This document shows, in pieces, positions 34,737 through 43,285 of a stretch of 64,000 bases of DNA. The position numbers and the translations under genes are program-made. Where the stretch lies: NCBI RefSeq assembly GCF_001696455.1, contig NZ_MAUJ01000003.1, positions 262,735 to 326,734 on the forward strand. The letters run 5' to 3'. Each line of letters begins with the position of its first letter. Positions within the stretch are counted from its first letter, which is position 1. The stretch is from Pseudoalteromonas luteoviolacea (GTDB taxonomy: Bacteria; Pseudomonadota; Gammaproteobacteria; Enterobacterales; Alteromonadaceae). Under the pieces are notes generated by a model. It saw nothing but the letters and a program-made list of their open reading frames with translations. It was not told the DNA's origin and made no database searches.

Positions 34737-35981
34737 ATGCTAAGACTCCTTGCTAGCCTGTATCTTTTTGTGTTCGTCAGCATCGTATTTATTAACCAAA
34801 GTAGTGAATATATATGGAAAAACTGGGGAAACCAAACGCCGAACGAACTAAGTTATGCCAAGCAAGTTGCATTAAACTTAAAAGCTGTACTGGATGAAAT
34901 TGGCATTGAAAACTACGCGCAAAGTGAACAGTTCAGTGTAATCAATATCAATGACATCGCATGGTTTCCCGAACAGCTAGAGACCTTATACAGAGGCGAA
35001 GTTGTCGTTTCTTTTGATACCAATGACCACTACCAACTCAGTATGCTACTGGATGACGGTCAGCACCTTGTACAACTGGGGCCATATGCCCCAAACCAAG
35101 CGTCTTTTTTCGCGCAATATGGATTTAGACTGGTTTCGTTCTCCATCTTAGCGCTGCTATTAGTATTATGGCTAAGACCTTTATGGCGAGACCTTACCCA
35201 ACTTAAGCTGATCACGACAAAGTTAGCGACTGGCCAGCTTGATATTGAAACAAGACCTTCCCGTTTCTCGGCTATATCAACACTCACCCAACAAATCCAA
35301 AAGCTGGCATTGCAAACTGCCAGTTTAATGCAAAATCAAAAGCACTTAGTCAATGCGGTATCCCATGAGCTAAGAACCCCCCTTGCTCGATTAAAATTTG
35401 CCCTTGCTATGCTCGCTGCAAAGGATCCTGAGCAAGTAAAGGCGATGAATAATGATGTATTGGAAATGGAACAACTAATCGATGAAATGCTTAGTTATGC
35501 AAGACTTGAGTTTTCTGAAAGAGAGATGCAAAAGAGCCAGATAGACTTTAGCCAGCTGCTCAATGAGTCGATAGAAAAAGCCCAAATCAGCACCAGTAAA
35601 AAGATTCAATGCGATATTCAGCGCAACCTACATGTACATGGAAATAGCCACTACCTTTCTCGTATTCTACAAAATTTACTGCAAAATGCGGATAAATACG
35701 GAAAGCATGAAATACACATTTGTCTTGATACAACCAACGAAGGTAATTTACATTTACAAGTTAGCGATGATGGACCTGGTATCCCTCAAGACAAACGAGA
35801 GAACGTATTTAGTCCATTTATACGATTGGATAAAAGCCGAAGTAAAGAAACCGGTGGTTTTGGACTCGGCCTTGCAATTGTCAAAAAAATTCTCGATTGG
35901 CATGAGGGACAATGTTGGATAAGTGATTCTGACTTAGGCGGCGCAACGTTTAATGTCACCATTGCACTGCAACCAAATTAA
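34737..35981 (+). CDS. RstB-like sensor histidine kinase
   Basis: A 414-residue membrane kinase. Transmembrane helices at about 3-20 and 128-147 bracket a periplasmic sensor part of about 105 residues; a HAMP-like linker follows. The H-box is VNAVSHELRTPLARL (phospho-His about 209), the N-box NLLQNADKYG, G1 DDGPGIP and G2 GGFGLGLAIV, so the kinase looks active. Seven bases behind its response regulator; fourth gene of the mipA-DUF3019-RR-HK operon. Its stop overlaps the convergent arfB stop by four bases. Confidence 0.93.
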   Translation: MLRLLASLYLFVFVSIVFINQSSEYIWKNWGNQTPNELSYAKQVALNLKAVLDEIGIENYAQSEQFSVININDIAWFPEQLETLYRGEVVVSFDTNDHYQLSMLLDDGQHLVQLGPYAPNQASFFAQYGFRLVSFSILALLLVLWLRPLWRDLTQLKLITTKLATGQLDIETRPSRFSAISTLTQQIQKLALQTASLMQNQKHLVNAVSHELRTPLARLKFALAMLAAKDPEQVKAMNNDVLEMEQLIDEMLSYARLEFSEREMQKSQIDFSQLLNESIEKAQISTSKKIQCDIQRNLHVHGNSHYLSRILQNLLQNADKYGKHEIHICLDTTNEGNLHLQVSDDGPGIPQDKRENVFSPFIRLDKSRSKETGGFGLGLAIVKKILDWHEGQCWISDSDLGGATFNVTIALQPN

Positions 35982-36391
35982 AATTTAACAGAACGTCGCA
36001 TGACTTTTGTTTGAGCCCGCTTATTCTTGCTGTCTAGTCGCCTTTTTTGTGACCCTTTAGTTGGCTTAGTTTGCTTGCGTTTTTTTTCCACTTTAATGGC
36101 GTCTAAGATCAATTGCTTCAGCCTAGCAAGCGCATCTTCTTTGTTTTGCTCTTGCGTTCTGAAGCTTTGTGCTTTGATAATGATGACGCCCTCTTTATTG
36201 ACTCGACTGTCTGAAAGCGCGAGTAAACGCTCTTTATAAAACACGGGCAGGCTCGAGCGATTAATATCAAACCTTAAATGAATTGCTGAAGACACTTTAT
36301 TCACATTTTGCCCACCAGCGCCCTGAGCCCTAATTGCCGTGAGCTCTATCTCCCAAGAAGACAGCTCCACATTATTTGAAAGTCTCAACAT
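35978..36391 (-). CDS. arfB: Peptidyl-tRNA hydrolase ArfB (YaeJ), ribosome rescue
   Basis: A 137-residue class I release-factor-like protein that frees stalled ribosomes by hydrolysing peptidyl-tRNA. The catalytic GGQ (Gly26-Gly27-Gln28) lies in RAQGAGGQNVNKVSSAIHLRF, and the C-terminal tail is strongly basic (KKRKQTKPTKGSQKRR, KRAQTKVMRR), which inserts into the empty mRNA channel in known ArfB. No codon-recognition domain, so it is not PrfH or RF1/2. Standalone gene. Confidence 0.95.
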   Translation of the reverse strand: MLRLSNNVELSSWEIELTAIRAQGAGGQNVNKVSSAIHLRFDINRSSLPVFYKERLLALSDSRVNKEGVIIIKAQSFRTQEQNKEDALARLKQLILDAIKVEKKRKQTKPTKGSQKRRLDSKNKRAQTKVMRRSVKF

Positions 36392-36624
36392 TTTATTCCC
36401 ACCACTTCTTAAGAGCGAGTTTTATACCAAACCGTTACAAGCTTAGCCACATCCAATTTGCAAAACGTTCAACTTACATGTGACTTCAAAGGAAAGTTTA
36501 AAGTAGCCCAATATTTGGAATAAAAGTACCACCGAGAAATCACGTACAACGATTGCTAAATACGGATTATATCAATCTAGCCAATGCATTGACTAGCGCA
36601 GCTCAGCCAGAATGCTGATATTGG

Positions 36625-37830
36625 TTATACAATTCTCGTCGCTACCGCAGGAGGCAGCTGAGCGGCACGAAATGCGGGGTAAAACACTGCAACTTGACCC
36701 AAGAGTAAAGTACACACACTACCATATATCATGTAACTCATAGGTACCGTACCCAGCTCAAATACATTGCTAAAAGCAACGCTTAACACAATCGCCGAAA
36801 TGATACCCAGTATCACCCCGAGACATGTCAATATGACGTTTTCCAACATAAAGTAGCGAATTATTTCTCCCTTACTCGCTCCCATAGCACGTCTGATCCC
36901 TATTAGTTTAAAGCGCTTTACAATGCCATATCTAGATTGGCCATAGATCCCCAAAGTCGTTACCAACAAAAGCCCTGCAATGACGCCTAACAGCGTTTTA
37001 CTTGCAGCATTTTCAGCACTGTATGCGCGCGCTTTAACGTCAGTAAACATCTCGACTTTATCAATTTTACGCCCATGTGTTTCCATCAGATAAGAGAGTG
37101 TCTGATCAACGACACTTGTTGGTACACCGGACTCAGTTCGGATAACAAAATTGACTATGCCATCTGTTTCCTTGACTGCTGAAATAACGCCATGTTCGAC
37201 AACTACCCAAGATGGCCAAGCTGACTGGAGAGTTTTTACTACGCCCACTATGCGCTGCGGCTTGTTGTTAATGTACAGCGTTTGACCGACGATCTGCTCC
37301 CAACTCTCATCAAACAACGACTTAGCCAACGCTTTCGTGACCATTGCTTCAGATGCAATTTTATAACCGTCTACTCGTGCCGTCAGCTCTTCTTCTTTTT
37401 TAAAATGCCTGCCCGCGATAAGCTCCACACCGAAACTCTTAACCAATTGTGCATCACCACCATAATACCCAGAAAAGGTATCATACTTAGTATCAGGCTT
37501 AGTTGCGACTTCCACCAATCGTCCCCATCCCGTAAGAGGAAGGCCGGTAGAAACCGCAGCGCTTGTCACCCCATTGATGGCATTTAACCTTAATAAATCC
37601 TGTTCAAGCAGCGCCTTTTTTTCTGCATCTTTTACCGGTAAATTAGTCGCAACATAAAAAATATTGTGCTCATCTAAGCCCGATGGTCTCGAGATTACCT
37701 CTCGCTTCTCTAATGCTAAGAAAATTGCATTCACCAATATCGTAAAAGTAATTGCAACTTGCGTAATAAAAAGCAGTGCGGCAATGTAGTTGCTCTTTAA
37801 AGACTTTAAAATTGGCAGAAAATCTTTCAT
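36625..37830 (-). CDS. FtsX/MacB-type ABC transporter permease (second)
   Basis: A 401-residue permease with one N-terminal membrane helix (about 15-38), a periplasmic MacB-PCD-like domain (about 45-270) and three C-terminal helices (about 280-395) of the FtsX domain, including GIRRAMGASKGEIIRYFMLEN, a coupling-helix region typical of MacB. Last gene of the four-gene exporter unit, 10 bases behind the first permease. The two permeases are unlike enough in sequence to suggest a heterodimer. Confidence 0.9.
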   Translation of the reverse strand: MKDFLPILKSLKSNYIAALLFITQVAITFTILVNAIFLALEKREVISRPSGLDEHNIFYVATNLPVKDAEKKALLEQDLLRLNAINGVTSAAVSTGLPLTGWGRLVEVATKPDTKYDTFSGYYGGDAQLVKSFGVELIAGRHFKKEEELTARVDGYKIASEAMVTKALAKSLFDESWEQIVGQTLYINNKPQRIVGVVKTLQSAWPSWVVVEHGVISAVKETDGIVNFVIRTESGVPTSVVDQTLSYLMETHGRKIDKVEMFTDVKARAYSAENAASKTLLGVIAGLLLVTTLGIYGQSRYGIVKRFKLIGIRRAMGASKGEIIRYFMLENVILTCLGVILGIISAIVLSVAFSNVFELGTVPMSYMIYGSVCTLLLGQVAVFYPAFRAAQLPPAVATRIV

Positions 37831-37839
37831 CCTTGGCCC

Positions 37840-39168
37840 CTACAAGCTTTTAAGTTGTTTAGCTGGCTGCACACCAATCGCTCTAATTATGGGAAACAAC
37901 CCAAATAGCAAACTTGATACAACTGACAAAATCACCGTCGCTAGCATCAGCTCAACACTCATACTCATAATGTCTTTACTTAAATGCGTATAAAGTTGAC
38001 TCGATACATAAAGGCAAATGTGAGTCATAATTAGCCCTAACACACCGCCCAAGACTCCAATGATACTGGTTTCCAGTGTATATTGTTGGACCAAATCAAA
38101 GCTACTGGCTCCTACCGCTCTACGCAAAGCAACTTCAGCTGCTTTACCTTGAAACTTAGTCATAATAATGCTCATTGCATTCAGTAAACACAAAACCAAA
38201 AAACAGCCAGCTAGCCAGACTGCAATTTTGCTATCACTAGAGTAAGCTCTGCGCTCTTGCATATACTCTGCTGCGGTTTGTAGCTCATTTATAATCGGTC
38301 TTTGAAAACGTCCTAACGCCTGTTGTTCTTGTACATAGGCGTTTAAAAAGGCTAAATATTCTGGCTTTTGTGCTTTGTCACTGAGCTCAACCCAGAAGAA
38401 CACCCAAACGCACTCTGATGCCCAAAGTGCTGCGACTGTGGTGTTTTCTGGTTCTTTCCAACATTCATAAGACTGAAGATTTGATGTCCACAATTCTAAG
38501 TTTATCTGAGTCTGAAATGGCACAAAAATATCTCTTGGTGCCTTAAACGCGCGCATAGAATCGCCATAAAAACGAGGAAGTGCAAACCAGTCATCCAACA
38601 CGCCAACAACCTTGAATTGATGGTCTCCAAGCATCAGAGAACGACCAATCGAGTTTTCACCAGCAAACAATGTTTGATTCATTTTTTTAGATAAAACAAC
38701 CACCTGCTCACCATTCTCATCGACAGATTGCGGCCATTCTGAACCATACAAGAAAGGGACTTCAAAGGAGCTAAAGAAATCTCTTGAAGTCGCGCGAACA
38801 AAAGTCATTTCAGCGTCGATAGCACCTTGTTCAGGCAGCTTTAGCATATCTTTGAAGCCTGCAATGGGAATATGCCCCTGTGCTTTATTTTGTTTAATTA
38901 AGTTAACTGTATCCTGAACAGAAAGATAAGTAGGCGGTCGCTCCTGCGCCCGGTTTCGGTATGCAGCCTCAGGGCTCCAATTATTCAGCCGAACAAGGAA
39001 TACACGATCACTTTTAGAAGGCAGGGGATCCTTAGTCATCATATAGTTAATCGTATAAGTCGTCATTGTCGCTGAAATACCTACCGCTATAATCAAAATA
39101 GCCAAGATACTCAAAGAACGAGTTTGCCACAGACTTAAACACGCTAGTTTAATGTAATAAATAACCAT
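37840..39168 (-). CDS. FtsX/MacB-type ABC transporter permease (first)
   Basis: A 442-residue permease. ATG 39168 is chosen because GAGGGAG precedes it; the longer frame to 39186 starts inside the ribosome-site region. N-terminal helix (SLSILAILIIAVGISATMTTY), a large periplasmic domain (about 45-310), then three helices with ALRRAVGASSFDLVQQYTLE as the coupling-helix region. Periplasmic Cys (SYECWKE, ASECVW) might form a disulfide. Third gene of the unit, 10 bases behind the ATPase. Confidence 0.9.
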   Translation of the reverse strand: MVIYYIKLACLSLWQTRSLSILAILIIAVGISATMTTYTINYMMTKDPLPSKSDRVFLVRLNNWSPEAAYRNRAQERPPTYLSVQDTVNLIKQNKAQGHIPIAGFKDMLKLPEQGAIDAEMTFVRATSRDFFSSFEVPFLYGSEWPQSVDENGEQVVVLSKKMNQTLFAGENSIGRSLMLGDHQFKVVGVLDDWFALPRFYGDSMRAFKAPRDIFVPFQTQINLELWTSNLQSYECWKEPENTTVAALWASECVWVFFWVELSDKAQKPEYLAFLNAYVQEQQALGRFQRPIINELQTAAEYMQERRAYSSDSKIAVWLAGCFLVLCLLNAMSIIMTKFQGKAAEVALRRAVGASSFDLVQQYTLETSIIGVLGGVLGLIMTHICLYVSSQLYTHLSKDIMSMSVELMLATVILSVVSSLLFGLFPIIRAIGVQPAKQLKSL

Positions 39169-39178
39169 ATAGCTCCCT

Positions 39179-39868
39179 CTAAGCAATTGCTTGGGCAGGC
39201 CTTTTTACTTCACTGATCGAGCCATCTTTCACTTCTATAATGCGGCTCGCTTGAGTTGCCTGCTCGAGGTCATGAGTCACCATAATGATGGTCGTACCCG
39301 CTGCATTAATTTCCTTAAGTAAAGACATGACACCATCGGCCATTTTTGAGTCCAAATTACCCGTAGGTTCATCGGCTAACAAAAATGCAGGTGAGCCAGC
39401 GAGTGCCCGGGCAATCGCAACCCTTTGTTGCTGTCCACCTGACAGCTGAGACGGGAAGTGACTATGTCGACTCCCCAGCCCAACCTGTGCCAGTGCATGG
39501 TTTACACGTGCTTTTCTCTCTGCACTGGAAAGCTTTCGATACCGTAGTGGCATTTCAACATTATCGTAAATGTTGAGCTCTGGAATTAGATTAAAACTTT
39601 GAAAGACAAAGCCAATCTTTTCATTTCTCAACCGAGATTTTTGTTTGTCATTTAAAGCGCAGACATCAGCGCCATCGAGCCAGTACTCCCCTTCTGAAGC
39701 GGCTTCCAATAACCCTGTTATGTTAAGAAAGGTTGTCTTGCCAGATCCCGAAGGACCTACAACAGCGACAAATTCACCTTGTTGTACTTCTAAGTCAAAC
39801 GGTGCTAGCGCCTGAGTAATTACAGTATCTGTACGGTAAGTTTTCGCTAGTTTACGCATTCTTAACAT
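39179..39868 (-). CDS. MacB/LolD-type ABC transporter ATPase
   Basis: A 229-residue ATPase (ATG 39868, with AAAGGAG five bases upstream; a GTG at 39874 is too close to it). Counting from that GTG, Walker A is GPSGSGKT (about 40-47), the Q-loop is in VFQSFNLIPEL, the signature LSGGQQQ (about 144-150), Walker B LLADEPTGNLD and the H-loop VTHD. The form is of the MacB/LolD/FtsE class that works by mechanotransmission. It pairs with two FtsX-type permeases and a membrane-fusion adaptor, predicting an exporter of peptides, lipids or toxic compounds. Confidence 0.95.
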   Translation of the reverse strand: MLRMRKLAKTYRTDTVITQALAPFDLEVQQGEFVAVVGPSGSGKTTFLNITGLLEAASEGEYWLDGADVCALNDKQKSRLRNEKIGFVFQSFNLIPELNIYDNVEMPLRYRKLSSAERKARVNHALAQVGLGSRHSHFPSQLSGGQQQRVAIARALAGSPAFLLADEPTGNLDSKMADGVMSLLKEINAAGTTIIMVTHDLEQATQASRIIEVKDGSISEVKRPAQAIA

Positions 39869-39878
39869 ACTCACTCCT

Positions 39879-41147
39879 TTATTGAACGATTCTTACGCTA
39901 CCTGCTTCTTTAAAAACACTAAGGTCAGAAATCACCACTTTTTCACCCATCGCCAAACCGGATATCACCTCCACTTGGCCCAAGCTTCTCGACCCTAATT
40001 TGATTGGCTTTTTGACTGCGGTGTCGTCTTGTACCACGTAAACATAACGCCCCCCACCGGTCTCTGCAAATTGACCTCTTGGTAAAAAGTAAACATCACT
40101 TTTTTCTTCCAGAACGACGCGGCTCGTCAAGCGCTGATTTTGTCTCAAACCTTTAATATTTTTACTTTTAAATCTAATTTTACCTTCAACTTGACCATTT
40201 ACTATTTCTGGAGAAATCGCGATCAATTCGCCTTTGTAAGTGCTGCCATTGAGCGTCAAATCTGCACTCATTCCCAGCGCCAAATCATCCGCATAGTTTT
40301 CAGGAATATTAACTTCCACCTCGTATTGAGACAGATCGACCACACTCAACAGTGGTTGGTTTTTAGAGACGGTATTCTTTTGCTCAACGGCTAAATTACC
40401 CACTATGCCTGCTACTGGCGATTTTATGGATAGTGCGGCAACTTGCCTTTGAATTTCATCTACGATGACTTGTTGTGCTTCCCATTCTAATGCACGCGTT
40501 TGAATTTCAAATTTTTGACTTTCTTTAAGTAGGGCAACTTCCTTAATGGCGAGACGATGTTCTCTTTGTGCATTTTCAAGGTCATCTTTGGCTTTTTGAA
40601 AATCAATATCGCTGACGACTTGGCTTTTGTGCCCCTCTTCATTTCGTCTCATTTCTCGCTTTGCCGCGTTTAGTGCAACCTGCGCCTTTCCAATGTAATT
40701 TTCTTGCTCCAGATTCTGCTTTTTGCCTTGAATTTTTTCACGCTCAAGTTGCGTTTTTAACCGAGTAAGTTCAGCTCTCTCTTGCGCAAATAAACTCGTC
40801 AATTCAGGGCTATCAATCGTCGCTAATTGTTCACCAGCTTTCACCGTGTCACCCGGTGTTACATGGTAAGTTACCGTACCTTGAGCCGGACTATAAAGAG
40901 TCGGTCTTTTGGCTGCTACTACCCTACCTTGAACAGAAATATCCCTAACAAATTGGCCCTTTTGTACTTCAGCAACGCGTATATTCTCTAATCGAATTGC
41001 CCCCTGTCCACCAAACCATACCGATAATTGTGGCACTACCCACACAAAAAATACGATGATACCTACAGCGACAGACAAATAGAGTTTGTAATTCCTTTTC
41101 TTCTCTATTTGCGTGTCTTGAGCACTGGTATCAGATATATAAGTCAT
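39879..41147 (-). CDS. MacA/HlyD-type periplasmic adaptor protein
   Basis: A 422-residue membrane-fusion protein: N-terminal anchor helix (about 21-44), barrel-sandwich/lipoyl halves (VQGRVVAAKRPTLYSPAQG and SIKSPVAGIVGNLAV), a long alpha-hairpin coiled coil (about 120-240, rich in Glu, Lys and Gln), then beta-barrel and membrane-proximal domains. AAGGAAG precedes the ATG. First gene of the unit, so the promoter must lie in the 410-base AT-rich gap upstream. No outer-membrane TolC-type partner is encoded here. Confidence 0.92.
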   Translation of the reverse strand: MTYISDTSAQDTQIEKKRNYKLYLSVAVGIIVFFVWVVPQLSVWFGGQGAIRLENIRVAEVQKGQFVRDISVQGRVVAAKRPTLYSPAQGTVTYHVTPGDTVKAGEQLATIDSPELTSLFAQERAELTRLKTQLEREKIQGKKQNLEQENYIGKAQVALNAAKREMRRNEEGHKSQVVSDIDFQKAKDDLENAQREHRLAIKEVALLKESQKFEIQTRALEWEAQQVIVDEIQRQVAALSIKSPVAGIVGNLAVEQKNTVSKNQPLLSVVDLSQYEVEVNIPENYADDLALGMSADLTLNGSTYKGELIAISPEIVNGQVEGKIRFKSKNIKGLRQNQRLTSRVVLEEKSDVYFLPRGQFAETGGGRYVYVVQDDTAVKKPIKLGSRSLGQVEVISGLAMGEKVVISDLSVFKEAGSVRIVQ

Positions 41148-41557
41148 TTTTTACTTCCTTGAGGATCTCGTTACAGCTTTACACTGTATAAAATACACAA
41201 CAGAGCCGTGATTGTCACCAATAATAAACATTTTATTAAAGAGTTTTATTTAGCCAATTCGCCAGATTATGAATTGAAATTTGGCTAATAAATAACTAGT
41301 TAGAAGGCTTTTAGTTGATTTTTATCATTATAATTAAAATATTAATTACAAGGAATAATGAACATATTGGCTATAAACAAAGTGGTTTGTTAACAAATGA
41401 ATATGAGCACCTGTAAAATAATGTCTTTTTTGGGATAAAAAGCGCAGCTTCCGTGCCGCAGCAAGTGCTTGGGAGTGTTACTTAGTAGTATAAAATCATT
41501 GATAAAACTGCCAACCCCCTGAGTACATTGGAGTACTCAAGGGGCTCAACAGTAACA
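41148..41557. other. AT-rich intergenic region
   Basis: A 410-base gap between the exporter operon and the HPF-like gene, both leftward. It has runs of A/T and presumably holds the exporter promoter. The hairpin at 41516-41544 ends the HPF-like transcript. No coding frame was seen. Confidence 0.55.
41516..41544 (-). terminator. Hairpin after the HPF-like gene
   Basis: CCCCTGAGTAC (41516-41526), loop ATTGGA, GTACTCAAGGGG (41533-41544): an 11-bp stem with one bulged A. On the minus strand it is followed by TTGGCAGTTTT, so it is a probable but imperfect terminator. Confidence 0.65.
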
Positions 41558-41848
41558 TCACAACTTTTGCGTCAATACGGTTTCGCTATTAGATACCGCC
41601 CGCTTAATTGCTTGCGCGAAGTCTTTTCCCTTTGCTTTGACCATAATGCTTGGCAAGCCAGGAAGCAGTACCTCAATGCGGCATTGGGTCAACGTGCCAT
41701 GAAGTTTCGAAGGTACATCGTCTATATGTACTTTTACCTTACGAATATTAGTAACGTATTTGGCAAATTTGGTGGTAATCAATTTTGCAGCAGCGTTCTT
41801 GGCACTTGCGCCTAGGGTTTTGCCCGTCATACGTAAATTTAATTTCAT
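41558..41848 (-). CDS. HPF/RaiA-like ribosome-associated protein
   Basis: A 96-residue basic protein resembling the ribosome hibernation factor family (beta-alpha-beta-beta-beta-alpha). The central strand KVKVHIDDVPSKLHGTLTQCRIEVLLPG and the final helix AKGKDFAQAIKRAVSNSE fit the double-strand and C-terminal helix of HPF/RaiA. The N-terminal helix KNAAAKLITTKFAKYVTNI replaces the more usual sequence, so it is a divergent member. GAGGT lies eight bases before the ATG. It would bind the 30S decoding region during stress; this is inferred from family resemblance only. Confidence 0.65.
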   Translation of the reverse strand: MKLNLRMTGKTLGASAKNAAAKLITTKFAKYVTNIRKVKVHIDDVPSKLHGTLTQCRIEVLLPGLPSIMVKAKGKDFAQAIKRAVSNSETVLTQKL

Positions 41849-41993
41849 ATCTGTTGACCTCGTTCAATTAAACGCTTAAAAGCATCATTCATAATGAAAT
41901 TACTGATTGCGTCGATGAATTAAATCTACTAAGGTGGAATCAAAGATAAAAGCTGATTAATTCTTAGTTTGGCATCGAAATTTACGAAGTATT

Positions 41994-42887
41994 ATGAATA
42001 TCAACTATAACCACCTGTACTATTTTTGGCAGGTAAGTAAATTAGGCAGCATTGCAGCCGCCAGTAAAGTGTTACACCTGACCCCTCAAACTATCAGCGC
42101 TCAGATCACGAGCCTAGAGCAGCGCCTAGGAAAACCCTTATTTGTCCGCGAGGGAAGAGGACTGCGGCTTACCGAATATGGGCAACTGACACAACAGTAT
42201 GCAAATGATATGTTTAATGTTGCAGAAGAATGGCTCGAGACAACACGAGGAGATCTCGACAACCTAAATCGAACGTTAAAGGTCGGTATTTCTGACGCCC
42301 TGCCTAAGTCACTTGTTTCAAAATGGCTTTCTCCACTTATCAAGCATGAACGGATCACAAACTTGCACTGTATTGATGGTCAGCAGTCTGAACTATTAGC
42401 ACAAATGGCAACACATAAAATCGATCTCGTTCTCGCGGATAAACCGCTGGACAGTTCAACGCCATTCAAAGCGTTTTGTCATGAGATAGGAAAGAGCCAA
42501 CTCGGCCTTTATGGCAATTCCAACTATTACGCAAAATTGAGCAAAGACTTCCCTAATACACTCAAAGATATGCCCATTATTTTACCGGCAAAGACAAGCC
42601 CTGTTACCAATGCGATTCAGTACTGGCTCGAAGACCTTGAGATCAAGATGTCCGTCGCTGGACATGTAGATGACAGCGCCCTAATGAAGTCACTTGGACA
42701 ACAGGGATTTGGCATTTTCCCAGCCCCTTTGTCAATCAAAGAAGAAATAGAAAGACACTATGATGTCACTTTCATTGGCAGCATAGATAACGTTTATCAA
42801 CACTATTACGCCTTTACACCTGATAGACTCATTAAGGATTCAATTTACTCCGAGTTTGTGCAAAACGCACAAAAAGAAGGCGAGTAA
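41994..42887 (+). CDS. nhaR: LysR-family regulator NhaR
   Basis: A 297-residue LysR-type regulator. The N-terminus MNINYNHLYYFWQVSKLGSI and the HTH TPQTISAQITSLEQRLGKPLF with REGRGLRLTEYG are the NhaR form, which activates the Na+/H+ antiporter gene nhaA in response to sodium in E. coli. The effector domain covers about 90-295. No nhaA is adjacent in this window; the next gene is a SelW-like protein 38 bases downstream, perhaps co-transcribed. The start has no clear ribosome site. Confidence 0.85.
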   Translation: MNINYNHLYYFWQVSKLGSIAAASKVLHLTPQTISAQITSLEQRLGKPLFVREGRGLRLTEYGQLTQQYANDMFNVAEEWLETTRGDLDNLNRTLKVGISDALPKSLVSKWLSPLIKHERITNLHCIDGQQSELLAQMATHKIDLVLADKPLDSSTPFKAFCHEIGKSQLGLYGNSNYYAKLSKDFPNTLKDMPIILPAKTSPVTNAIQYWLEDLEIKMSVAGHVDDSALMKSLGQQGFGIFPAPLSIKEEIERHYDVTFIGSIDNVYQHYYAFTPDRLIKDSIYSEFVQNAQKEGE

Positions 42888-42925
42888 TTAACTCTGAACA
42901 ACTTGAATAATAAGATTTGAGCGCA

Positions 42926-43210
42926 ATGGATAAACCAAAGATTACAATTCACTATTGTGTATTATGCCAATGGCTTTTAAGAAGTGGTTGGCTTGCTCAG
43001 GAGCTGCTATCTACTTTTGGTCAAGATTTAAAAGAAGTCGCACTTGCCCCTGCTTCAAAAGGCGTGTTTGAAATTTACTACAATGACCAGCTTATCTGGT
43101 GCAGAGTCAAAGACGGCGGATTCCCTGAAGCCAAAGAGCTAAAACGTAGAGTTCGAGATTTGCTGTGTCCAGAGCGTGATTTAGGACACATAGATAAACA
43201 CACGAATTAA
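42926..43210 (+). CDS. SelT/SelW/SelH-family (Rdx) protein, Cys form
   Basis: A 94-residue thioredoxin-like Rdx protein. ITIHYCVLCQWLLRSGWLAQELLSTF carries the CxxC redox motif, where eukaryotic SelW has Cys-x-x-Sec. GVFEIYYNDQLIWCRVKDGGFPEAKELKRRVRD is the second family block. ATG 42926 is preferred over the TTG at 42917. It is probably a small cytoplasmic redox protein of unknown partner. Located 38 bases behind nhaR and followed by a shared terminator. Confidence 0.88.
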   Translation: MDKPKITIHYCVLCQWLLRSGWLAQELLSTFGQDLKEVALAPASKGVFEIYYNDQLIWCRVKDGGFPEAKELKRRVRDLLCPERDLGHIDKHTN

Positions 43211-43231
43211 CTAAAGGCGCAGAGTAATGAC

Positions 43232-43270
43232 ACCCTGAAAGAGTTAACATCCTCAATGCTCTTTCAGGGT
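43232..43270. terminator. Bidirectional terminator between convergent genes
   Basis: A perfect 12-bp stem (ACCCTGAAAGAG 43232-43243 with CTCTTTCAGGGT 43259-43270) with a 15-base loop, lying between the SelW-like stop and the AraC-type regulator stop. The T content after it is moderate (ATATTTG). Confidence 0.75.
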
Positions 43271-43285
43271 ATATTTGATTATTAC

